Assembly (NCBI RefSeq): GCF_003384725.1
Contig: NZ_QNVV01000006.1
Location: forward strand, 152,922-216,921
DNA from: Chryseobacterium pennipullorum
GTDB lineage: Bacteria; Bacteroidota; Bacteroidia; Flavobacteriales; Weeksellaceae
Reading direction: 5' to 3'
Length of the DNA: 64,000 nucleotides
Both the position numbers and the translations under genes were made by a program. The notes beneath the pieces are model-generated. The model saw only the letters and a program-made list of their open reading frames with translations, was not told the DNA's origin and did no database searches. Shown piece by piece: positions 56,486 to 64,000 of this stretch (its first letter is position 1; each line of letters begins with the position of its first letter).

Positions 56486-57178
56486 ATGAAATTTAATATA
56501 CAATTAACGCTTATTTTATCATTTTGCATGGTAAGCAGCCTTTTGTACAGTCAGAGTAAAGACAATTACAATATGTGGTTTCAGTACCTGATGTCAGCAA
56601 AGATTACGGATAAAAGTACATTAACCGCACTTACCCAGTACCGTTCCTTCGATCTGGCTTATGATACCAGACTTTTCCTTGTTAATGCTTATGTAGATTA
56701 TGAGGTGGCTGAGAATATAAGGCCTGCTGCAGGCGCCATGTTTTTAACTCTTGAATCTTATAATGCTGATGATTCCAAAAGAATACGATATGAAAAACGA
56801 CCTTTTCAACAGGTAACTGCTGATTACTACATTGGCAGAACATCAATTTCCAACCGTCTTAGGGTGGAGGAGCGTTTTATCAGCAACCCAGACGAATTTG
56901 AGGTAAGAATCCGGTATCTGATCTCTGTCCGCATTCCTTTCAATAAAAAGGGCCAAAAGGAAAAACTTTACGGCATTCTTAAAAATGAAATAAGAATGAA
57001 TATTGATAAAGCAGAACCCTTTGACAGCAACCGTCTTACGGCAGGCATCGGCATAAAAACAGGAAAAAATTCAGCTTTGGAACTTGCCTTTATCAATCAG
57101 ATGGAGACCGGAAAAACCAGTAATTACGGATTTATAGGTTTCAGAAACACTTTTGACTGGAGAAAAAAGAAACAATAA
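56486..57178 (+). CDS. DUF2490 family outer-membrane-type protein
   Basis: 230 residues. Signal peptide to about residue 22 (LLYSQS). Alternating strands with WFQYLMSAKITDKSTLTALTQYRSF and FIGFRNTFDWRKK match the DUF2490 barrel family (8 or more strands). Function unknown. First gene of the transporter operon; the next gene starts 24 bp later. Confidence 0.8.
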   Translation: MKFNIQLTLILSFCMVSSLLYSQSKDNYNMWFQYLMSAKITDKSTLTALTQYRSFDLAYDTRLFLVNAYVDYEVAENIRPAAGAMFLTLESYNADDSKRIRYEKRPFQQVTADYYIGRTSISNRLRVEERFISNPDEFEVRIRYLISVRIPFNKKGQKEKLYGILKNEIRMNIDKAEPFDSNRLTAGIGIKTGKNSALELAFINQMETGKTSNYGFIGFRNTFDWRKKKQ

Positions 57179-57202
57179 CCTCATTAATATTTACAATAAA
57201 CT

Positions 57203-58489
57203 ATGCTTACATTTCTTGGTTTTTTAATGATCTTCATCTTCATGATTCTCATCATGAACAAAAAGATGACTCCGCTTACCGCCCTGGTCATCGTACCTGT
57301 AACCATAGCTCTTTTGGCAGGTTTTGGCCCTCAGCTGGGAGATATGATGAAAAACGGTGTCAAAGAAATAGCGCTTACCGGTGTTATGCTGATTTTTGCG
57401 ATCCTTTATTTCAGTTTAATGATAGACACGGGGCTTTTTGAGCCCTTAGTTAATATAATTTTAAAAGCCGTTGGAGACAACCCCATCAAAACAACAATAG
57501 GAACAGCTGTTCTTACGGCTTTGGTTTCACTGGACGGTGACGGCTCTTCCACGTATTTAATTGTAGTGGCGGCTATGCTTCCGCTTTACAAAAGGCAGGG
57601 TATGAATCCGTTAATTCTTACCTGCATTATTATGCTAGCGGGGCAGATCATGAACATTCTTCCCTGGGGAGGACCTACCGCAAGGGTAATGAGTTCGCTC
57701 AAACTGGGGCACACAGAGATTTTTGTCCCAATGATTCCTATTATGTCTATAGGCATCCTATGGGTCATATTTGTTGCCTACCTTTTGGGAAGAAGAGAAA
57801 AAATAAGAATTGCAAAACATGGAAAATTTACCGGCTACAACACTAATGACATTATCGGAGAGGCGGACCCTAAGCTCCGCCGTCCGAAACTTATCCTGAT
57901 CAATCTCGCGCTTACCATCACTCTTTTAGTAGTGATGATCCTGGATATTGTTCCCTTAGGTATTGCCTTTATGATTGCTTTTTGTATTGCCTCTATCATC
58001 AATTATCCAAAATTAAAAGACCAGCAGAAAATAATCTCCAAACATGCAGGAAATGCCTTATCGGTAGCAGGAATGATTTTTGGGGCAGGTATTTTTACAG
58101 GAATCCTTAACGGTTCAGGTATTATGCAGGCAATGGGAAACAGTATGATAGAAATCGTTCCCAAGAGCTGGGGAGGATACATGAATATTGTCACAGCCTT
58201 GTTCAGCATACCGTTTACTTTTTTCCTGTCCAACGATGCCTACTATTTTGGCATATTGCCCATTATCGTTGCTACAGGTCATCAATTAGGAATTTCACCA
58301 GAAGTATTGGGAAGAGCAAGCCTTATCGGGCAGGGTTCACATCTTCTCAGCCCTTTGGTACCGTCTACCTATCTGTTGGTATCACTGGCAGGTGTTGAGT
58401 TTTCGGATCATTTAAAATATACCTTAAAATGGGCTATAGGATCATCAGTCATCATGTTGCTGAGTGCATTGATTCTTGGTATTATATAA
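57203..58489 (+). CDS. CitMHS-family citrate/metal-citrate transporter
   Basis: 428 residues, about 12 membrane helices. The family motifs include SLDGDGSSTYLIVVAAMLPLY (about residues 109-129, substrate and cation site) and LPWGGPTARV (about 153-162). CitMHS carriers move citrate with Mg2+ or Ca2+ and protons across the inner membrane; substrate is inferred from family only. Second gene of the operon, before a dicarboxylate symporter, which fits carboxylate uptake. Confidence 0.88.
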   Translation: MLTFLGFLMIFIFMILIMNKKMTPLTALVIVPVTIALLAGFGPQLGDMMKNGVKEIALTGVMLIFAILYFSLMIDTGLFEPLVNIILKAVGDNPIKTTIGTAVLTALVSLDGDGSSTYLIVVAAMLPLYKRQGMNPLILTCIIMLAGQIMNILPWGGPTARVMSSLKLGHTEIFVPMIPIMSIGILWVIFVAYLLGRREKIRIAKHGKFTGYNTNDIIGEADPKLRRPKLILINLALTITLLVVMILDIVPLGIAFMIAFCIASIINYPKLKDQQKIISKHAGNALSVAGMIFGAGIFTGILNGSGIMQAMGNSMIEIVPKSWGGYMNIVTALFSIPFTFFLSNDAYYFGILPIIVATGHQLGISPEVLGRASLIGQGSHLLSPLVPSTYLLVSLAGVEFSDHLKYTLKWAIGSSVIMLLSALILGII

Positions 58490-58528
58490 GGTTATATCTT
58501 TGATCTTGTAATCTTATCATATAAAAAA

Positions 58529-59743
58529 GTGATGATGAAGCCTTTTAAGCAAAAAACATTTACAGACTCGTATGTAAGGAACCTTACGCTTTATGTGTTC
58601 ACGGCTATTCTATGCGGAGCATTAACCGGCTATTATTTTCCGGAAGTCAGTAAACATCTGAAAACGGTAAGCAGTTACTTTTTCATGTTGCTTGAAATTT
58701 TGATTATTCCCGTTATTTTCATTGCAGTAACTTACGGGGTAAGCTATATTTTCAGTACAAAAAATGCTTTTAAAATTGTAAGCCAGATGGTGATCTATTT
58801 CTTCATCATCACCTCCATCAGTATTTTATTGGGAATTGGCTCAGGGCTTCTTTTAAAACCGGGGGCCAATACAGGAATTATAATTTCTTCGCACAAAGCG
58901 CTTCCCGAAAGATTTTTAACAAAGACCACGAATCCTTTACACATCAGTAATTATGTGCTGTTTCTCTTTGTATCCCTATCAGCAGGAGTGCTCATTGGTC
59001 TTTCCAAGAAAAATAATAACATTCTTAAGGTTATCGATGCAGGAAAAAACCTGTTTTTTAAAGTCATCAAGTATGTTTATCTATTTCTTCCGATCGTCAT
59101 TTTCTGTAATATTGCTTATGGAATTTCAGTATATGGAATTAATACTTTACTGCCATTAAGTAAGATTGTTGCTACGGTATATCTTACGAGTGTATTTTTT
59201 ATTTTCGGAATATTAGGTGTTGTAACCGCTTACTTTAAAATTAACCTTTGGGATTTTTTGATCAGCATTAAAGAAGAAATTATCCTGGTGGTCGCTACGT
59301 CTTCTTCCAAGATGGCATTCCCCATGATTTTTGATAAAATGGAATCCCAGGGCTACGACCGCAAAATTCTTCGCCTCATTATTCCTCTCGGGTATAATTT
59401 TAATCTCGCCGGAGCCTGCATCTACCTTTCCATCTCATGCATTTTCCTCATCCAGTTTTATAATATTCCTCTTACGGCAACAGATTATTTATGGCTTTTT
59501 ATCACCATTTCAATTGCTTCAAAAACGGCTTCGGGAGTACCCGGATCCGGCTTCCTTGCTCTGATGTTCACCTTAAGCCGGTTTGGAAAAATCCCCACCA
59601 CAGACCTTGCCCTGTTATACAGTGTAGACCGCTTTATGAATGAAGCGAGATCGGTTACCAATTTCATAGGCATTTCAGTTTCTGCGGCCATTATTTCAAA
59701 ACTTAACCAAAACACTATTTCTATAAAAAATGATATTTCCTGA
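58529..59743 (+). CDS. Dicarboxylate/amino-acid:cation symporter (SDF family)
   Basis: 404 residues (ATG at 58529; 58532 or 58535 are close alternatives). About eight membrane helices. The substrate-binding hairpin and helix motifs are ATSSSKMAFPMIFDKMESQG (serine-rich loop), GYNFNLAGACIYLSI and VDRFMNEARSVTNFIG, as in GltP/DctA carriers. It imports C4-dicarboxylates or acidic amino acids with Na+ or H+. Its C-terminus overlaps the TerC-like gene by 14 bp. Confidence 0.88.
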   Translation: MMMKPFKQKTFTDSYVRNLTLYVFTAILCGALTGYYFPEVSKHLKTVSSYFFMLLEILIIPVIFIAVTYGVSYIFSTKNAFKIVSQMVIYFFIITSISILLGIGSGLLLKPGANTGIIISSHKALPERFLTKTTNPLHISNYVLFLFVSLSAGVLIGLSKKNNNILKVIDAGKNLFFKVIKYVYLFLPIVIFCNIAYGISVYGINTLLPLSKIVATVYLTSVFFIFGILGVVTAYFKINLWDFLISIKEEIILVVATSSSKMAFPMIFDKMESQGYDRKILRLIIPLGYNFNLAGACIYLSISCIFLIQFYNIPLTATDYLWLFITISIASKTASGVPGSGFLALMFTLSRFGKIPTTDLALLYSVDRFMNEARSVTNFIGISVSAAIISKLNQNTISIKNDIS

Positions 59744-60521
59744 TTTCACCCATCTTTTAAATGATATTTTACAAAATCCCGCAAAATCAATAGCCATTAT
59801 TGGCAATCTCATCCTGATCGAAAGCCTGCTCTCTGTAGATAATGCTGCAGTATTGGCAACCATCGTCATGGATCTGCCGGAACACCAACGGAAGCGAGCT
59901 TTAAAATACGGCATCCTTGGAGCTTATGTTTTTCGCGGACTGGCTCTTATTTTCGCTTCCGTACTCATTTCCGTATGGTGGCTAAAGCCACTGGGAGGGT
60001 TGTATCTGCTCTATATATCCTTTGACTGGTTGATCAAAAAAATTAAAAGCAGTGATGATAATGAAATTCAGGAGAAAAATACTGACAAAGAATCTGGCTG
60101 GCTGTACAAAAATTCCATAGGGCTGCTGGGACAGTTCTGGGCTACGGTTGCTATTGTGGAAGTGATGGACCTAGCTTTTTCTATTGATAATGTTTTTGCT
60201 GCGGTAGCGTTTTCAGACAATTTGCTTTTGATTACGCTTGGTGTTTTTATTGGGATTTTAGCCATGAGATTTATTGCACAATGGTTTGTCCGTCTGATGC
60301 AGGTATTTCCTTTCCTGGAAACAGCCGCTTTCATTGTGATCGCTATTTTAGGACTTAAACTCAGTCTGTCACTATATGAACACTTCTACCCTGGTACAGC
60401 CTTCGCTCAGTTTTTAGCTAGCCATACGATGGAAATTCTGGTTTCCGCCATTACCGTTCTTCTGTTTGTAGTGCCTGTAGCGACCAGCTATCTCTTCGGA
60501 TTTCCTGCACGCAAAAAATAA
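59730..60521 (+). CDS. TerC-family membrane protein
   Basis: 263 residues with about seven membrane helices. The two Asp-containing signatures are LIESLLSVDNAAVLATIV (about residues 25-43) and VMDLAFSIDNVFAAVAF (about 143-159), typical of TerC proteins, which are proposed to export manganese or load metal onto exported proteins. It is last in the operon and overlaps the symporter gene; there is no tellurite-resistance operon nearby. Confidence 0.88.
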   Translation: MIFPDFTHLLNDILQNPAKSIAIIGNLILIESLLSVDNAAVLATIVMDLPEHQRKRALKYGILGAYVFRGLALIFASVLISVWWLKPLGGLYLLYISFDWLIKKIKSSDDNEIQEKNTDKESGWLYKNSIGLLGQFWATVAIVEVMDLAFSIDNVFAAVAFSDNLLLITLGVFIGILAMRFIAQWFVRLMQVFPFLETAAFIVIAILGLKLSLSLYEHFYPGTAFAQFLASHTMEILVSAITVLLFVVPVATSYLFGFPARKK

Positions 60522-60555
60522 TTTTTCTGCCAAATTTTCACATTCGTCCTTAAAA

Positions 60556-60598
60556 TTCTGCCATTTCATCCATCGGTGTCTCATGGCATACATTTAGA
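60556..60598 (+). promoter_or_regulatory. Upstream region of groES with TGCCAT inverted repeat
   Basis: TGCCAT and ATGGCA (60560-60589, about 18 bp apart) form an inverted repeat in front of TACATTTA (60589-60596), one base off the -7 consensus. Another CTGCCA occurs at 60529. No CIRCE element is visible. Heat-shock control from here is inference. Confidence 0.35.
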
Positions 60599-60636
60599 GA
60601 ATTACAAGACAGAAATAATTAAAAAATAAATATATT

Positions 60637-60915
60637 ATGTCAGTAAACTTTAAACCATTGGCAGACAGAGTTCTGGTAGAGCCAATCGCAGCAGAAACTA
60701 AAACAGCTTCAGGAATCATTATCCCGGATACTGCAAAAGAAAAGCCGCAAGAAGGTACTGTAGTGGCAGTAGGTCCTGGTAAAAAAGACGAACCTACCAC
60801 TGTTCAGGTAGGTGACAAAGTTCTTTATGGGAAATATTCAGGTTCCGAATTGAAATTGGAAGGTAAAGATTATTTAATTGTAAAAGAAGCTGATCTATTA
60901 GGAATTATTGGATAA
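60637..60915 (+). CDS. groES: Co-chaperonin GroES
   Basis: 92 residues, normal length. Starts [14 protein letters not shown] and has the mobile loop [14 protein letters not shown] that binds GroEL, and the roof loop region. It caps the GroEL ring during folding. It is first in the operon; its usual neighbour groEL is displaced 449 bp by the insertion at 60916-61364. Confidence 0.97.
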   Translation: MSVNFKPLADRVLVEPIAAETKTASGIIIPDTAKEKPQEGTVVAVGPGKKDEPTTVQVGDKVLYGKYSGSELKLEGKDYLIVKEADLLGIIG

Positions 60916-60918
60916 AAT

Positions 60919-60949
60919 GCAATAAGCATTAAGCTATAAGCAGTAGGCA
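60919..60949. repeat. Left arm of inverted repeat around the four-helix-bundle ORF
   Basis: GCAATAAGC (60919-60927) followed by AAGCTATAAGC; inverted relative to the right arm at 61323-61355. Confidence 0.6.
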
Positions 60950-61309
60950 ATGAGAGACTACAAAAAATATGACACCTGGAAAATTGCCCATGAACTGGTA
61001 AGAGAAATTTATATTATTTCTGAAAACTTTCCTAAGTCAGAACTTTTTGGTCTTACTTCTCAAATAAGAAGAGCCGCAGTTTCTATTCCTACAAATATAG
61101 CGGAGGGTTGTGGAAGATCCACAGACAAAGAATTCGCAAGATTTATAGAAATAAGTATAGGTTCAACAAATGAAACCGAATATCTTCTTTTACTTTCTTG
61201 TGATTTAGGTTTTACTTCTGAAGATAAAATAACAGACCTTAATGCTACACTGAATTTAACCAGACAAAAACTTATACAACTTAGAAAAAAATTATTAAAT
61301 AATAATTAA
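60950..61309 (+). CDS. Four-helix-bundle protein (23S rRNA intervening-sequence type)
   Basis: 119 residues. Matches the small IVP/S23 family: DYKKYDTWKIAHELVREIY at the start, RRAAVSIPTNIAEGCGR (about residues 43-59) and EARFIEISIGST-like FARFIEISIGSTNETEYLL (about 64-82), then a final helix. Such proteins occur inside 23S rRNA intervening sequences and as scattered genes in Bacteroidota, and form pentamers; their function is unknown. It lies between groES and groEL in the same direction, so transcription of groEL must pass through it. Confidence 0.9.
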   Translation: MRDYKKYDTWKIAHELVREIYIISENFPKSELFGLTSQIRRAAVSIPTNIAEGCGRSTDKEFARFIEISIGSTNETEYLLLLSCDLGFTSEDKITDLNATLNLTRQKLIQLRKKLLNNN

Positions 61310-61322
61310 TTGCTAAAGGTAA

Positions 61323-61355
61323 AAAGCTTATTGCTTAAAGCCTATAGCCTAAAGC
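61323..61355. repeat. Right arm of inverted repeat around the four-helix-bundle ORF
   Basis: GCTTATTGC (61326-61334) is the exact complement of the left-arm GCAATAAGC, followed by GCCTATAGCC, the counterpart of GCTATAAGC. It ends 9 bp before the groEL start. Confidence 0.6.
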
Positions 61356-61358
61356 TAA

Positions 61359-62990
<1,632 letters not shown>

Positions 62991-63020
62991 CGGTCAGCGA
63001 CCGAGGCAAATTAATATACT

Positions 63021-63050
63021 AACCGCTTTACTATTGTAAGGCGGTTTTTT
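63021..63050 (+). terminator. Terminator of groEL
   Basis: AACCGC(t)TTAC-tatt-GTAA(g)GCGGTT followed by TTTT, 31 bp after the stop. Confidence 0.85.
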
Positions 63051-63211
63051 GTTTATATAGAGTACGGTTTCCCGTAAGGAAGAAATTATACAATATTTTA
63101 AATTGCTAATAAAATTGGAACTTAAAATAACATATCTAGATTCTATTTCATTGTCTCTACAACATAGTTTAACAATAGAATTTTTTCTTTAACTTCACAT
63201 AAAACAATAAC

Positions 63212-63883
63212 ATGAAAAAAATCTCAATAAACAATATTATTAAATTTAGGCTAAAATCAGATAAAAGTCAAAAAGGGTTTCTAAGTACTATAAGCAAAGA
63301 AGTCGAAATAAAATCTGAAGGTGGAGGAAACTATTGGGTAAGAAGCTTAAGTGCAATGAATAATGCCATTAGATTAAATTCTACCGAACCGATTAAAGAC
63401 AAAATTACTGAACTTTTAGGGCTTTTTGTCCCTTCATTAACAAACCAAACAAAAGATATGTACCAAAGAAATTTAAATATCCTTTATAATTACGAGGATT
63501 TTGATTTTTCAATTTGGTTACCAAAGAATTACGAAATAATATCTAAAACAAATAAAAAGTCAATTATTTACATTGAAACTATTCCTGTACAGATTACACC
63601 AAGCCAAATTTATTCATTTGAAAAAGATGGGAAACAATATGTTGGTGCAATCTGGTTTGTAGCTAAATTAGAAGGGTATAATTTAGCTGAATTAGGAATG
63701 TTTGCGGAGGCGCTTTTTATATACTTAGCAAATAATCTCGATCAAAATTCCTATATATTTCCACAAAATTGTCTTGTAATTGATGTTCTAGGGAAACAAG
63801 AAATAAGTTATCAAGATTTAATTGATGATAAAGTTCCTGCAATTCTAACATCAACATTAAAGTTAATAAAAAATATAAAATGA
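63212..63883 (+). CDS. Unrecognised protein in AT-rich DNA
   Basis: 223 residues, no signal peptide or membrane segment. Rich in Asn, Lys, Ile and Tyr because the local DNA is clearly more AT-rich than the genes around it. Sequence such as YWVRSLSAMNNAIRLNS, DMYQRNLNILYNYEDFDFS and YVGAIWFVAKLEGYNLAELG suggests a mixed alpha/beta soluble protein; I recognise no family. It is separated from groEL by about 220 bp and ends near the inverted repeat at 63929. Composition and isolation suggest recent acquisition. It could be a defence-, prophage- or plasmid-derived gene, but nothing proves it. Confidence 0.6.
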   Translation: MKKISINNIIKFRLKSDKSQKGFLSTISKEVEIKSEGGGNYWVRSLSAMNNAIRLNSTEPIKDKITELLGLFVPSLTNQTKDMYQRNLNILYNYEDFDFSIWLPKNYEIISKTNKKSIIYIETIPVQITPSQIYSFEKDGKQYVGAIWFVAKLEGYNLAELGMFAEALFIYLANNLDQNSYIFPQNCLVIDVLGKQEISYQDLIDDKVPAILTSTLKLIKNIK

Positions 63884-63928
63884 TTAATAGTCATGATATA
63901 AGGTAGTATCTCACTAACTGTGTAAGTT

Positions 63929-63993
63929 AAAAAGTTATTCTGGAAAATTTTGAGCCCTTACAGCTCAAAAAATTTTACGGAAATAACTTTTTA
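63929..63993. repeat. Long imperfect inverted repeat at the window end
   Basis: The outer arms AAAAAGTTATT and AATAACTTTTT and inner arms AAAATTTTGAGC and GCTCAAAAAATTTT form a 65-bp hairpin with a 7-nt loop. It may be a terminator for the gene ending at 63883, or the end of an element continuing out of the window. Confidence 0.6.
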
Positions 63994-64000
63994 TTATTTT

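Overview
The window looks like chromosome of a Flavobacteriia member close to Chryseobacterium (family Weeksellaceae, phylum Bacteroidota). The evidence is the low GC, the fused CcoN-CcoO cytochrome oxidase, tandem SusC/SusD pairs, type IX secretion sorting domains, a TamB/TamL pair, Bacteroidota-type promoter elements (TAnnTTTG) and weak Shine-Dalgarno sites. No rRNA or tRNA gene, CRISPR array or intact transposase was seen.

Layout. 1-7738 (minus) is a secreted-protein operon: two tandem tail-fibre-like paralogues, a small T9SS-sorted protein and a very large SpvB/FG-GAP/RHS (TcB/TcC-like) protein that runs off the left edge. 8176-9800 is an accessory patch: a TonB-C-like protein, two copies of a 68-bp repeat, a long palindrome resembling an insertion-sequence end, and a lipoprotein gene overlapping a frameshifted protein remnant. 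9799-14714 holds an HdeD-like membrane protein, a secreted agmatine/peptidylarginine deiminase with a predicted barrel partner, an amino-acid permease and an XRE regulator. 14898-18081 is a short cbb3 oxidase operon (ccoNO-ccoP). 18327-26647 is tamB-tamL-yihY, an envelope-biogenesis operon. argS follows, then two SusD-SusC pairs (28594-37882) that look like a segmental duplication.

38475-45865 is mostly housekeeping (rnhB, pyrG, yidC, a YceI protein, radA), interrupted by a non-coding array of three 205-bp repeats. 46113-53736 carries a T9SS-sorted M12-type metalloprotease, an AcpH-like phosphodiesterase, a DUF6702-like protein, a HupE/UreJ-like protein, an M1 aminopeptidase and two secreted proteins of unknown function.

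53894-56334 is the most interesting part. Two short genes, absent from any list of long ORFs, encode paralogous 45- and 44-residue peptides with a double-glycine leader and an identical four-cysteine spacing. They converge on a LytTR response regulator/LytS-type histidine kinase pair. A divergent operon (56486-60521: DUF2490 protein, CitMHS transporter, dicarboxylate symporter, TerC-like protein) starts from the same intergenic region as the kinase. Whether the two-component system reads the peptides, citrate/dicarboxylates or something else cannot be told from sequence.

The right end has groES and groEL split by a four-helix-bundle (23S intervening-sequence-type) ORF with inverted-repeat arms, then an AT-rich orphan gene and a long inverted repeat at the window edge.
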